DNA of 64,000 nt from Taenia hydatigena (Eukaryota > Platyhelminthes > Cestoda > Cyclophyllidea > Taeniidae), in assembly GCA_036345935.2 (NCBI GenBank), contig JADWOT020000001.1, positions 620,001 through 684,000 of the forward strand. The letters are read 5' to 3'. Positions 24,525 to 36,900 of this stretch are shown here, one piece after another; within the stretch, counting starts at the first letter, position 1, and every line of letters begins with the position of its first letter. The notes beneath the pieces were generated by a model that saw only the letters and a program-made list of their open reading frames with translations, did not search any database and was not told the origin of the DNA. The translations under genes and the position numbers were made by a program.

Positions 24525-25984
24525 CTGCGAGCAAGAAAGTCTACTAACTGCAATCGCATCCATTAGACTTGGTTGGCCTCATGAATGTGAGTGTTGACAA
24601 TGGAATGAGCGTGGCTCCCGCACAAAATGGCGACAATAAAAACGACTGTATAAATTCCAACAGTTCATGTTACATGCAAGTGGCCATTGCACTGGGCTGT
24701 CAATTACATTCGCATGGGATGCGAGCTGGTTACTTGGTGTGCCAGATGGCCTAGTGCGAAATAACTGCTAATGCGCACTGATGATTCTACCTGCTACAAC
24801 CCAAAGCCGACTATATCGCCCCTTCTGTCTGCTGTGTTATGTTGAAGAGTGGTAAGTAAACCAAAAGAATAGGAATTAGAGGGTAAAATAAAGAGCTGCT
24901 ATCATCGCGATGAAAGGGTAGAGGGAAATACTAATGCATTTAATATTGAATGGTTGAAATCCTGCCAATCCATGGGGAAGGAACCACATCCCAAGACCCA
25001 TAATTTAGGTCAAGTAGTGCTAGGAATCACACTAGCACTATTTGCAAAGTTTGTAAGATTTGTCCTAGTTCAGTAGCCTTTATCTTCCATAAAAACTTAT
25101 AAAGAGTAATGCGGATGACTGTAAAAAAGCGCCTCAACTGCTGTTCTGTTCATGTTACCCCGGTGGCCAATGCAACCATCATGTCCATCCTATACTACAC
25201 TATCTTCTGTGCACAGGATAAAATATTTCGTTCCCTCTAGCAACGTTTTTATAAGCCTGTCCAAACCAATCCAGGTTCTTTGCAGATAATTACTGCGCCA
25301 TTCTTTCCAAAAAGACTCCTTCGACACAGCAATAGCACTGGTTGAATGGCGTCATTAACAGCAAACAACGATTTATTTTGCGTTTCTTAAGGCTTCCTCT
25401 CTCTTATAGTTTTAAGCCATTGAATTGAACTGAATTGAATTTAATCAGCGGAAGACGTACAGAGATTAAAATATTTCTATTTTCTACGCGTCCTCCTCTG
25501 CAGCTATCGAGGTCAACTAGATGAGCATAGAGTTGGTCCAACTTACTCTCTTAAGCGCTTTTCTTACCATTGCAACGATCAACCACACAGCCTCTTATCA
25601 GTTAGATACATTTAAGAATTTTACAAAAAAAGAGGAGTTTTTTGATTAAATTTCGACCCCATATCATTCCACATAAATTGGATGCCAAACCCATCTGCTT
25701 TTTTCACGACGAAATGCTATTTATTACTGAATTGCTTTTGGATATACAAGGCGGCGTATTGGGGTAAGAAATCAAAAGATCCTACTTTATCTCATTCAAA
25801 CAGGAATAATCTCCTTTTCACTTATCCTTGTCACCCTGATGTCCTCGAAAATGCGGAAGTCTGTCACTGTTTGGTGTAAAAGTGCAACGCTCTCCACGTG
25901 CATTAGCAGTCAGACGATGCATTTTTCAATAAACGTTTCTATGTTCACCATAGCAGTGGTTCTTCTTTGGTCTTCCATAACGTC

Positions 25985-26215
25985 CTAAGGGTTTTCTATT
26001 AGCTGTTTCCCACTCCCTGTTTCCTCAATATTTATTTGGTGCCGATCGAGGTATGCTGCTGTCCGCAGTAAGGCCACAATCCATCTAAACGCATTAAATG
26101 ACACCTTTTTCTCTATCAGATTCTCCAACCACTGGGCAGACGGTAGTTTAAAATCCAGGTTGGTCATGCCTCTTTGCATAAAAATTTTTGTTTTCCTGAT
26201 ATCTTGAAAGTTTGT
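25985..26215 (-). other. Candidate coding segment ending in a stop, unidentified
   Basis: The minus-strand frame is open from about 26215, where an AGATATCAG acceptor-like site lies inside it, to TAG at 25985. The peptide is mostly helix-like and of balanced composition: KLPSAQWLENLIEKKVSFNA, then FRWIVALLRTAAYLDRHQIN, then a polar end IEETGSGKQLIENP. No good donor precedes the stop, so it would be a last exon or a retrocopy fragment. I do not recognise the family. Random AT-rich frames of this length do occur, so confidence stays low. Confidence 0.25.
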
Positions 26216-27420
26216 TTACCCTTGCTATGTCACCACGAATGTCCATTTTACATTAATGTGTAACAGCCGTTTTTTGGTTTCTCATTGCCCTAAATAGTTA
26301 CTTCATTAGTTGACCTTCAGTGACTTTGAAATAGTCCTCACATCATCAGTAAATCGATTCAGTTTTCGAACCAAATACTCGTCTACTTCAAAATGTTTAC
26401 CATTTTATTATCCTAGTCAAGTTAATTGAGGATGCAAAATCGTAAGGTCTACATGCGTCTTCTATTACAAACTATGCGCCAATACTAGTTATAATGCTAA
26501 AGTTATTTTTGCTCCACCCTGAATTTTATCGCTTTTCTGACGAAAATCAAAGTAGCAGCAGCATCATGAAGGACTTCTTTACTTTGTATACATTGCATAC
26601 ATTGCTACTTGCCGACCGATGGATTCGTGTGCAAGCAGGGTCGTGATTGTCTTGCTATTCCGAGCACATTTAGGATTCAACTACAAATGATATTGGCTAT
26701 TAAGGAGGACCGAACGCCATTGCAAATCCCGATAGGCTCCAGAATATTCACAAAGTGAATAAAATAATTAAGAATTGTTGTTGAATTTAGAGTTGCCGGT
26801 ATGTCCTCCACCTGCCTTTCACATAAATGGCAGCGTCTGACAAGTGCCCAGAGAGTAGTTTTGACATGAAAAGATAATTCAGCACTGTCGGACTATTGAA
26901 TGACAGCCTTTTGCACTTCTACACTGAGGGTTAGTTTTATCTGTTTTTTCGCAGAAAGATAATGGAACTTGTGGAAAATGCTAAACTTGATGTGACTTTC
27001 AGACGCCAACTTGAAGGAGTTATTTTTGTAACTGTTCCACATGACACATAGACCAATGCCTTCCTTATTTATAGAGCGTTATCAGCCCTATTGCCTTCAA
27101 ATAGTGCTGCGATGTCTGAGTGCGATTTGAAGGGTACGAGTGGCAAAAGTGGGTGAAGGGATTAGAAAAAATTGCATAAATAAAAAGAAATAAAACTCTT
27201 TCGTCTACAAGGTTGGAAAGCATTTTTGAATAGATTCAATGCAAAATCTAAGAAATTTAACAATTTTTCTAATCAATCATTGACCGAGAAAAATTGAATT
27301 CCCACCAGACACAATAGGAATGCTAACTCAGCATTACAAGTTTTTGAATGTATGCCATGGACAAATTAGACCTCCTCTGCCACCTACTAACTAAACATCT
27401 CCTATTTCTCTCAATTTTAG

Positions 27421-27556
27421 ACCATCGAGAGATCAAGTGACAGCCTCTTCGTTGCGGAGACAAATTTTGAGGTGAACAAGGTTATGAACATCCTACGAAC
27501 CCTGTTTGTCTATTCTCCTTACCTTTGTGCGCCTTTTACCTTTTATCTATTCAAAA
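27421..27556 (+). other. Candidate exon on the plus strand, unidentified
   Basis: A very good acceptor (CTCCTATTTCTCTCAATTTTAG) precedes 27421. The frame reads TIERSSDSLFVAETNFEVNK, then a hydrophobic stretch, up to AAAAG|GTGAAT after 27556. An earlier donor, TTTTGAG|GTGAAC after 27471, would leave a 51-base exon and make the pyrimidine-rich remainder intronic. A second acceptor-like site (CTTACTCATTTTAG) lies at 27639. The minus-strand candidate at 27693 begins only about 140 bases away, so probably only one strand is really coding. Confidence 0.2.
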
Positions 27557-27692
27557 GGTGAATATACAATGCTCATGTGAAGTGAAGGCAAAATACTTAA
27601 ATCCTCGACTGCTCGCCTCCTGATCTTACTCATTTTAGAGCGAAGGCGATCAAGACTAATGGTTATATTGAGAAGGCAATGTACTGACCTAC

Positions 27693-27898
27693 CAGGTTAA
27701 TGCACTCGACGTTCCAAGTGCGTTTAGTCTGATTATATTCAGCTCTCTGCTGCTCAAACAACGAACTGGCTGCATGGCCGTAGTGATTATGATTGGGTAC
27801 TTCCCCCACGAAGATAAAAGGTTGGGTGCTGCTTGAGTAAGTCATAAATTCCAGTGTAACAGATTTACCGGTGCTTAAATATAAGAAGTTCTGCGTAC
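27693..27898 (-). CDS. Candidate 206-bp exon of an extracellular-type protein
   Basis: This is among the best exon candidates in the window. On the minus strand an acceptor (CTTGACGATTACATATCAG) precedes 27898, and CCTG|GTAGGT gives a donor at 27692. The 206 bases contain 68 full codons plus two leading bases. The peptide starts with a beta-strand-like TQNFLYLSTGKSVTLEFMTY, continues with QPFIFVGEVPNHNHYGHA, then a polar part with one N-glycosylation sequon (NQT) and a final Cys-containing strand (WNVECINL). The G-K-S-V-T-L-E-F strand pattern suggests a secreted or cell-surface beta-sandwich such as an immunoglobulin-like or CUB-like domain. That is inference, and no diagnostic disulphide pair or tryptophan position can be assigned from one exon. 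No initiator or neighbouring exon is established. Confidence 0.35.
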
Positions 27899-28689
27899 CT
27901 GATATGTAATCGTCAAGCAAAACAGTATTTTGACATCGTTTGGCTACATTTATTCCTAAAAAATCGCCCGCAAGCTACTTCAGTGTACCACTCAACTGTA
28001 AGCCCATGGTATTAGCCCTCCTCAATCCCCTTCATCTTCGCATCCATTTGTCTCGTTTTCGTTCTATTAGATGCACGAGACTTTTGAACTAAAAACGTAG
28101 CAAATTTGTTGCTGTGGAAGGTACTGTGTTTTTCTAGTTTACAATTTGAAAGGAAGGCAACTCGACCTTGGCGCAAACACCCTCTGCAAGCTATCCAAAG
28201 CATATAATTTGTAAACGCTCCCCAGAACTGCGTGTTCTTCATCTCGAACATTCTAACTGACCAAAATGTTTGCATTCTATTCGAAACTTTGCTGCTTGTC
28301 TTCACAAACTTACTAATATTCGTCTGTCAGTGCTGGTATATTTGAAGTACATACTTCTTAAAACTTCTTGGAGCAAGACATTCGTTGGAAGGGAAGGTCA
28401 GAAGATGGAATAAGTGCAAAACATTATTCTTCCATATATCTCTGAATGCGCATGTTCTTAGGTAAATGGTCCCTTTTCTTACTTATACAACGAAGAAATA
28501 AAGTGGAATTTTCTTTGTCTTTAGAAGGCGTTTGCAAAGATAGCCGGTGAAGTGGAACAAAAATTTCACCTCTTTACATGCTCTGTTAAGTAGTTTGAAA
28601 ATAGCGTTACGAAGTTGGGCAGCCATTCTTCAATTTTAGCGGATTTCGAGGACGATTGTTGTGGTCGAGCAAACACAGCATCGACATTA

Positions 28690-28900
28690 ATACGGATTGC
28701 ATTTTCAACACCGTGATTCCTATCTATTTTAACCACTGATAAATTGGATACACACAGATGTAAGCTCTATAATTGCAAAATCTCTGAAAGTCTAGTAGAA
28801 GAAATTGTCACTTTTCTCTTGGACAGAACATTTAAGTGATGAGGCTGAGAGCTTAAACTCGTAGAGAAAATTTTTAACTTGTCGCGATTTGAGTCGGAAA
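28690..28900 (+). repeat. Landmark F repeat (copy 2)
   Basis: CACAGATGTAAGCTCTATAA at 28753 pairs with 8966. The next 130 bases align with 8990-9110, including the block around GTCACTTTTCTCTTGGACAG. Neither copy keeps a shared reading frame. Confidence 0.6.
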
Positions 28901-30109
28901 AAGATCTGACGCCTGTATTCAGTATTCCGGCTACCATCATGAATTGATCCCACCTCTGGTGTAGATGTGATTGTGTTTAACTAGACGTTTGATGGGCTCT
29001 GTCTTTTACAAATATTTTTCATCTGATCAAAGACGACTCTGCAAGATAATTATTCCTCCTAAATAGTAGACATGAAAGGATTGAGTAAAAGCAATGACGA
29101 TTCAGTGCAACGAGAATCGTAGTATTTTGCTGAGTAAGAAAGCAAAGGCAAGGGAAACATAGCGCATTCTAATCCTAACAACCCATAAAGGAAATTCACG
29201 AAAATGAATACCCACAGAAAAGCAAGGCAATCTAGTTATGCCAATTACTACCTCGTAACATCAGGCGTATCATTCGATGACGCTCCAAATCAAAGTTTAC
29301 TGATAATACGTCCCCACACCAAAAGAAATCACCATAGTTGCAGAGGGTTTGACGCCTTATGCGCGATAGGGTGTAACTTGCTTTGAAACTCTGTAAGAGG
29401 TTCTGCGTGATGTTTTAGGCTTTTCATCTCTTCCATCACCACCTGGGTTCGAGAACACTGTCCTGACCACGCGATTCGTAAAGGCGAGTAAGACGATCTT
29501 GCAGAATCTGGAAAATCACGAAGTGAATTGAGATATGATCATTTACTTGCCGGTTTGTTGATGATGCTGATTACTTTTCTGCATCAAATTCCACCGTTCC
29601 AAATTCAATTGTTCTAGTACTTACTTCCTAAAATGCTTACGGTTGAGAAAAGCTGTTATAGCAGAGGTGCACATGATGACCAGAATCTGCCAAACGATTT
29701 TCAATGTGGCACACTGCTATGATCCTTTTTGCTAGTGCGAACATGCAAAGTGCTCTTGCAGACATGCATCAGTCTATCAGTAGAAAATCCTCTCAATGCG
29801 TTTTCCATCATTTTTCTGCCGTTCTAAGCTTGTATGTCTTCAATAAAAATCAAGCTTAATTTAGCTTAAAGGTTGTGGAAGTTCCTTGCTAAGCACGTGG
29901 CTTAAAAAATGGGGACCACCGTGTCAGGGAGTTCCAGGCATGGTCAACGCTCACATCAACTAGGAGAGTAATAGAGCTTTGAATGTTAGCAACAAGTAAA
30001 GAATGGACAGGAAATTCATTTGTAATGCTAGCAAACCTCGAATTTAAAAGTTAGTGCATAAAAAGGAAGCAAATCAAGGTGCTGCAAGTACACCCTTATG
30101 TTAGTGTTT
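28901..30109. other. No gene recognised
   Basis: AT-rich sequence with short frames only. Landmarks Q, K and L, expected just before P in the unit order, could not be recognised here and may be deleted or too diverged. Confidence 0.45.
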
Positions 30110-30880
30110 TGAGCTGCTGCTTGTAGTGATGACCACAATCACCATCGAGGTCTCAACGTGGGTAGTCAAGAAACGAACACTTTATACGGAGGTCCCAGGC
30201 TGTCGATGGGGATAAGTAAGTTGAAGGAACCTCAAGCTCGTGCCTGCGTACTAGTGAAGAGGTGGTGGAGGTGGCTTCATTCTACTGCATTCAGAGGACT
30301 TGCATCGACTTCGGCCGCGCTGCTAATTGCAGTACAATCAAAGCCTCTGCAGGTCGCAATGACTGATCGAGCGAAAAGACAAAGAGAGTGCTGATAAAAG
30401 CTGTTAGCACTGTAAAACTTTCAAGAAAGGCATAAATATGAAAATTTTAAGGACATGGCAGTTAAAATGCAGTGTCGCCAAGAGCACTAGGCAGAATCCG
30501 TTAAGTAATTCTGATTTGAACTTTTTTTCCGTTTACTTTAATTTTCGTTCGATGTGCTGAAGCTAAATTAATATAAGCACCTTCAACTCCTCTGATGAAT
30601 AAGCAAAGGTCCAAGCAAACTTTTAATTAGAAATCTAAAGAATTACCAAAATTTTTCCTTATCTGTTAGGTCTTTCGCCTTTTAACTGCTTACAAGTGCA
30701 AGAAACAAACAAATAATGAGGACGTCTTCTTGCTTTGCCAGTAAGTGATTTCAAAAGCAGCATCCGTTTTCGCAAGAATGACCTGACAATTTGACTTGGA
30801 GCTCCGTGATAATATACACAACTATGGGAATTGGTACTATACTTCACTACTTTTCATTAATCAGCCAAAGTGGCAGATAT
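30110..30880 (+). repeat. Large-unit repeat, P-R2 (copy 3)
   Basis: P: the run from ATCACCATCGAGGTCTCAAC near 30138 resembles ATTACCATCAAGGTTTCAAT at 57020. GGTGGAGGTGGCTTCATTCT at 30264, followed by GCATTCAGAGG, resembles GTGGAGGTGGTTCCATTCTC at 57152, followed by GCATTCAGACG. R2: AACTGCTTACAAGTGCAAGA at 30683 matches 43092 at 17 of 20. The 78-codon frame at 30158 is broken in the other copies. Confidence 0.65.
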
Positions 30881-32085
30881 TAATGTCATGAGTTACGTGA
30901 GTACCAGAATACGATACAGAACAGCAGCAACTTTGAGAAATCTGTTGTAAGACAACTGTTGTGTGACAAATTATCGAGATCTTCCATTATCCTCCCGTTT
31001 TTATGAGGAAATAAGTATGAAGAAAAAGTTGTCCTTACAATCTGCAAATGATGTGACTTGCTTTTTAAATCTTGGTTTTTAGATGTGATTAATCTGACTA
31101 ATTGCAACGGGTTATTACGAATAGGCAAGAGGCATTTGTGCCAGTTGCCGGAAATGGCGAATGCTCGGTAGCCTTGAGGTTTATTCAGCGAATTCTGAGT
31201 CGAGTTAGGCTTTTACAATGAACGGCATCCTCATCCAGGGCGTTTTGCTTCAGTATATTATTTTGGGAATCCCCAGGCATAGTCTCCATAGTCTATAACC
31301 AGATTTCATGATCTGCTTTAACGTCATTCTAACACCCCACAATTTCTCACGCCTTGCAGTAGAAGACGTTCTTCTGCTGCTCTGCTCGTCTAAGAGCAGT
31401 CAATGGTTTTATAGACTTGAAAATGCAAAGAGTTTGATATTAAAAAGGGTTTTAACTTAAACAGCAGTACGGATTGTGACTTGAGCCGAGATCACCCCAT
31501 ATAGGCTAAATTTCATTTGTGGGAGCAATAGAGTTTTGGTTTCTTTTGCTCATTTTACGTATTTGCCCCATGTATCAGCAACACTCACCTAGAAGGCTAA
31601 GGTAGCAACATTAATTTTGTAGCTACCTTATTTTGTAGAGGAAAAGTCTTTTACATGTAAGCAATGAGGGTTTGGTAGAGAGAAAACGAGTTACTATTTC
31701 AGAGGTGTACAACTCTTCTCTTAATTTTATTAGCTTTAGCATGTGTAAAATTGTGCTGATTAAGTCAGGCTTATACAAGTGCAGACAGAATACTGTCTTT
31801 GCTTTAAAAACGATGAAGCTCCTGATCCGCAAGTAAATTTTTTCCTTTGCCTCTTCCATCAGTACTGTCTATTTTGCGCTTTTAAATCAAAATCTGAAAA
31901 AAGAGCTTGAGCGATTGAGAGGGAAATTTTAGCTGCATTAGCAATCTATTCTTCATGTACTCACTTAAAAGTTGAATTTGAAAAGGTTGCATAAAATGCA
32001 TTCCTAAGACACATGAGGGGAAAATGCCGTGACTTGGAATTCCACGGTCTGTCTTCAATTTGTTACATTCGTGGACTTGACGCAA
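30881..32085. other. No gene recognised
   Basis: Sequence between R2 and alpha, AT-rich, with no supported frame. ATTAAGTCAGGCTTATACAA near 31758 faintly recalls a stretch near 21363, but too weakly to assign. Confidence 0.45.
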
Positions 32086-32089
32086 TTAG

Positions 32090-33260
32090 ACACAGCGCAT
32101 ATTCATCTGTGGCATTATCATCTCTTATGTTAAGGGATATTTTGCCATTTTATTTTTGTGGTCACATTTGTTTATTGCTTTGATTGACAATCGTTTCATG
32201 CGAGGCGCCTTTCCTTAAGAGTATGTCAGCAGTCACTTAAAAATTGCGGAGTAGTAGTTAAAATCTGTCGCCTGTGGCAAGTGTATGGAAGGTGCTAAAA
32301 CGTTACCCAACTAAGGGTAGTTTTCCTACTTTCGTAACTCATTTTTGCAATTTTGCTTAAACTTAAGCTACTACATTACAAATTAACATGCGATTTGCTA
32401 GACTAATTTAAGTAGTATAGAGGTAAGTAAAAATTGCTACTTTAAATCACCCCCTTCCTTCTTAATTATCATCCCAAGCAGCTAAGTTTCTGCTGTTCAG
32501 ATATCTATTGGCCTTATTTTGATTGAAATGGAATTTTACGGTGTAAGTTAAAAACGCAAGTCCTTCCCTGAACTTCTGTGAGAGACTTTGAATCTTATGT
32601 TCGAAGGTAAAATAAAATAAGGCGTTTAATGCTTCTCTGCCTATTCCGTCTCTAAATCTGGTTCAGTTTAAATCAAATGGGACAGATAATTTTGAATCTA
32701 AATAAAATTTTGTAGCCTGGACTATCTCTGCGAATGGCTGAGGGGAGGCTGCTAGGAGCGCGCGGGTGACTGCAGTCTCGTGCACTCATGGCATTTGATT
32801 GGCCTTAACACGTAAAGCTGTTGTGCGTATGACGTTGGCTAGACATGAAATTAGTGAATGCGATTGCGGCGTTCTTGAATGCCCGATGGTATGTCATGGA
32901 AATGACATTAAGGGAGGGGTTTTCTAAGCTCGCATGCACAGCAACATTAATGTGTTTCCTTTTGCTTGAATTTATTTTACTCCTTGCAATAATATCTATC
33001 TGTCTCTTTGCCGAATAATTAAAGCGTATTTGCTCTATGCTGGGGATGCCAGCATTTGAGCTTTACAAAGAAACGCAAGGAATCAAAATTTTTACCTTGT
33101 GTCTAACATCCACTAAGCAGAATGCGAAGTAATCCTATTCCCTTGTTTTGGCGTCTCCAACGTGCCAACTGGTGTAATAGGCCAGCGAATAGCCTAAAAC
33201 AAATCAGGCAACTCTCTGATTAGATGGACTCGGCATGCCTGTTTGCTCCCAGTCATCTAG
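32090..33260 (+). repeat. Large-unit repeat, alpha-delta-epsilon (copy 3)
   Basis: GTGGTCACATTTGTTTATTG at 32159 matches 49541 at 18 of 20. The segment 32430-32620 aligns with 50650-50830. Delta is CGTTCTTGAATGCCCGATGG at 32870, resembling 51176. Epsilon is the CTCTCTGATTAGATGGACTC stretch near 33212, resembling 19040. Gamma is not recognised between alpha and delta. Confidence 0.65.
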
Positions 33261-34063
33261 TTTAAAAGTAGAGTAAGGAATTCATTCTTGGTAAGGATGA
33301 TTTTGAAATATGGTTTAGCCCTGGGAGTTGATACAATTAGTGTTTGAGATTAGGGCGACGGCAAAGCACAGAACTAACCAGCTTTGTCATCAGGCCTCAG
33401 AAATACACACCACTCAAATCTAATTTATTGAGTCGTATGGTCTCTACACTGCGAAGGCACGGCTGCACTAAGTGAGAAATTTTTAGTCATCCGTTTAACT
33501 GATGCCTGCACCACCTAACTTGGGAGAGTCAATTTGTTCAGGTGTAGGCTACTACTATTTCAGTTAATAAAAACACAGCAAAGAAGAGCGAGCATAATGC
33601 TTTACATCAGCGCAACCTTTAAAAATAAGGAAAGGATCCAATGAGGTCGAGAAGGGCAGAAGACCATGCTGCAATAGTTTATCAAATGGCAGCAGGATCG
33701 CATCATTTAGTAGGAAATTCGCAGGTGTTTATGAACTCATGCACTCGGCGTTTCGCAGTAGCACATGAATTTAAATTCTAGTGCATCAATACAGTTTTAC
33801 AAATGTTAAATAAGTATGGAGAGACTAAACATCTGTAACAATGGCATTGACACTTTCCAGTCTGCCATTGCGGTGCCTGTTTTGCTATTGCCGTCCCTCC
33901 CATCACACTGGGTCACTCGCACCCGTGAGGCTGATTAAACGGGCTAGACGTGGTCCCAGGTGCTGGAATTTGACATTCGCACTTTATTCTCACCTTGATT
34001 ATTCGAATGTACAAACCTGCCAGTCAAAAATTCTCGCACAACGATTGTAGAGGGTTTGATATC
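33261..34063. other. No gene recognised
   Basis: No landmark identified. A 69-codon frame at 33841-34050 is somewhat richer in GC, but no splice signal, motif or repeat partner supports it. Confidence 0.45.
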
Positions 34064-34520
34064 TCAAAGTACCACTAAAAAGAAGACAATAACAGCAGAA
34101 AGATGTTTGCGCCACTTCAATTGACAGAAGTCACACAAAAGTAAACCATGAGAGCATAGCTTCGCATTAGCGGCCGGAGTTGCGGTCAGTAAATGTAAGT
34201 AGGCCAAGGTATCGGCGGGTGTGTGCGCAACCAGCGGAAAGGTAAGGGTGGTTCCAATATTTCGTGTTTTGCCACGTTTATCGGTTTTGTTCACGTCACA
34301 GTGGTCGTTCAGGAGAGCACCGATTTACTATCTACTTAGAGCATTCAAAAAATGCATAAATTGTAAAGCTGCACTATGTTGAAACCAGAATTCTATCGCA
34401 GAATTCGCTGGTTAATTCTGATTAAGATTTATAATTGCCTTTATAATTGCCTTATAATTGCCACTTGATGCGCGGGGCTCAACTTAGCATAAGCACCATT
34501 AATCTTTGCAGTTTAATAGT
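34064..34520 (+). repeat. Landmark P repeat (extra copy)
   Basis: GTCACAGTGGTCGTTCAGGA at 34295 matches GTCACAGTGGCCGTTCAGGG at 42784 at 18 of 20. TTGATGCGCGGGGCTCAACT near 34466 pairs with 42922 and 57391. This copy sits just before S rather than before R2, so P occurs in two contexts. That suggests an insertion or a rearranged junction. Confidence 0.65.
34428..34462 (+). repeat. 12-bp tandem, three units
   Basis: TTTATAATTGCC is repeated at 34428-34439 and 34440-34451, followed by an 11-base version at 34452-34462 lacking one T. It lies inside the P copy and is absent from the other P copies, so it is a local recent expansion. Confidence 0.9.
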
Positions 34521-34559
34521 AAAAAACTTAACTACCATTCACAGCAGGAATCTTAAATA

Positions 34560-36600
34560 ACTCAAGCTTTGGGTTAAGAAGAGAGCCACTACGGCTAGGA
34601 ACCTTATTAACACTCAGCGAAATGGCACTAGTCAAACGCCTTGTGTGACTAAGCGCATCATCACCCCGCACTGTTTTCCACGAAACCTTCTAGGGTCTTC
34701 TTTGAAGGAAAATGTCGTTTCTCACCACCCGCTCTTCTATGTGTGATGTGTTAGCACCTACCACCTATCACCTTGATCAGTTTCACCTCAGCAGACCCGC
34801 GATACGTGCGTCGATCATTGGGGTTGTTCTCTTAGCTTGAGTATTCACTGCCCCACATTTAACTTTAGCTTTATTTCTATGTGGTGACATGCTTCAAGAT
34901 TATTTAAAATGTAACCCAGTACTGCAAGCGCGATAGGATTTGCGTTTCCAATCGATGTAATAGCAGCTCTGGCACCTATCTTCAGCAAACTGCAGTCTAG
35001 TCATAGGTGGTTTGTTAGGTTGCCAACTTCCTTTGCATCTAGTGCAGAAGTTTCATTTGCCCAATTTTAAATTCATGCTATTTTTGATAGCAACCAATTG
35101 AAGGCCAACGAGGCCTTTAAATTTATTGTGAAGTGTAAATTTAGTCCCATACATCAAAAACAAAAGTCGTTAAGGTGGCGAGACCATTAATGAAAAGAGA
35201 GAGGAATACTTATCGAGTCATTAAGCATGCAGCAACAGTATTGCTTTTACTGGTGTAAAACGCAATCATAAAGAGCAAAAGCACTTTTTTGTTATTGGCT
35301 AGAAAGTAACCACCTAAAATGGCGCCGCTTTAGCCGTTATGTTAAAAGACAATGAGAGTGGAATCTCAAAACTTATACACCTAGCACTTGCTAATAAAAA
35401 GGAACTGAAGGTTTTTTGCGGCTATCGCTCACCACTAAACGCAGTGGTCACTTGTATTTGTCTCCGTCGCTTTGTGAGGCGTCAATACGCCTAATTCCCT
35501 CACTTCAGTGCCTATCTTTTGCCCGCTAACTCTCTTTTCTCTCTGCAGTCACTAGCGTTTCTGAGGCTGATAAAGCCTAATGAATGTGATTTGGCCGCTG
35601 GGCCTCTACGATCAAATTTCTTCCTTACATCATAATCAGTCGATGCTTTAGAGTTTCTAATTTACTCGCCTACTTAAGCATTGCAGAAGGTCGGAAAGCA
35701 GAATGCAACACTTAAGAGGAGGGCTGGAACATCATGTGATGTCGAAAGCTACTCCCAGTTCCATCATGCTGAAGAGTAGCGTGTGATCATTAATAACACT
35801 AACTCATAAGGTGGGTGATGGAACAATTGGCTTGCAGGCGCATCAGCCGGGAAAGAAAAGCAAACACAAGTTGATTATTCTGCCTGACTGACCCACAGAT
35901 TTGTGTTGAGGAATAGCTTTAGTGCTCCTAGGATCATTGAGCAAACGAGGATTCACTACTTTAGACTTCTAAGACCCCAACCACATCACCATCAGAATGC
36001 AGTGTCTTCCAATCTTGTGTGTGTGTGTGTGTGTATGAGATTGGACTGTGAATACAACTGCCCAAATAGTAAAGAACAGGAACCGACATAGCCTGCCACC
36101 TACCCACTCGATAAGGTACCCGCTGAAGGCTTGAACAATGAGAGATAAGTCAACGGCAAGAAAGTCCCGTGTTCTGTTTTTCTTTTGCCCTAGAAAGTCA
36201 ATCGAAATTCACCCCCTCTTGCTTCATTCAGCACCACTTGATTGTGGGATTTATGCTTGAGCATAGTTTGACGTGATCGTGGGGAGGGGATAAAGATGCA
36301 ATCTGTTCATCATTTTCCACCTCCTTACTCACCAAGTTTGCGTGCCTAAGTCATAATTAGAAGCTATTCTTAGCAGCTGACATTCACTAGATTGGGCGAA
36401 TCGAAAACAAAAAGAGGACAGAAGCAGAGACGATTTGCGTGGGATAAAAGGTCAGCCCCGATCCTAGTCTGCCTTCTTCCAGCGGCAATGGGTTGGACCA
36501 AACTTGGGTCTTCAAATTATGCTCGCCTTTTTATTCATCACTACCTTCCTTGCACGATTTCAACTAAAAGAGCATGAGCTAAAACTTGCTCGCTGAAATA
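34560..36600 (+). repeat. Large-unit repeat, S-R1 (copy 3)
   Basis: GTGTGATGTGTTAGCACCTA at 34741 is identical to 45925-45944, and about 90% identity holds over 78 bases. From 35440 to 35840 the sequence tracks 46540-46940 with a shared frame of small indels (CATCATGCTG near 35762 and 46877). R1: CATTCAGCACCACTTGATTG at 36225 and TGTGGGATTTATGCTTGAGC at 36243 pair with 21033 and 21051. Confidence 0.75.
36016..36034 (+). repeat. (TG)n microsatellite
   Basis: Uninterrupted TG dinucleotide run of 19 bases inside the R1 copy. The corresponding position at 20835 holds a shorter GTGTGTGTG, so the run has grown here. Confidence 0.9.
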
Positions 36601-36689
36601 ACATACTACTTTTTCGCCTAAAAGAACATTTTACTTTCAGATACTTAAAGAGAATCTGCATCAAGAATCGAGAAAAGGTGTTTGATGCA

Positions 36690-36900
36690 GGGAATTTAAG
36701 GTGTGATAGTAGATCCAGGGCATTTATTAGTAGGATGAATTTTCTTAACTTTTACTTTGTATACTTTGACAGACAAAGGAAGTCAAGCTTCTTTAAATCG
36801 TTTGTAGTTTATCAAAGCTTACTAGACTCCTCACTGCGACGAAAGCTAAAATCATTAGCAAAAACGGGTTGGCATGCTTATTTTACAGCCACTGAAGCAG
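36690..36900 (+). repeat. Landmark R3 repeat (copy 2)
   Basis: TTTGTATACTTTGACAGACA at 36756 matches 40300 at 17 of 20, followed by the shared AGTCAAGCTTCTTTAA / GGTCAAGCTTCTCTAA stretch. The overlapping frames on both strands at 36678-37125 are not preserved in the partner. Confidence 0.65.

Larger units (their letters stand above)
22700..28640. other. Repeat-poor interval with several coding-like minus-strand frames
   Basis: I could not match this interval to other parts of the window except at its edges. It contains the candidate exons listed separately at 23310, 24396, 25985, 27421 and 27693. The rest is AT-rich and has no recognisable element. A small (TGAAT)-type tandem of four 5-bp units lies at 25421-25440, one unit differing by a base. 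Confidence 0.4.
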
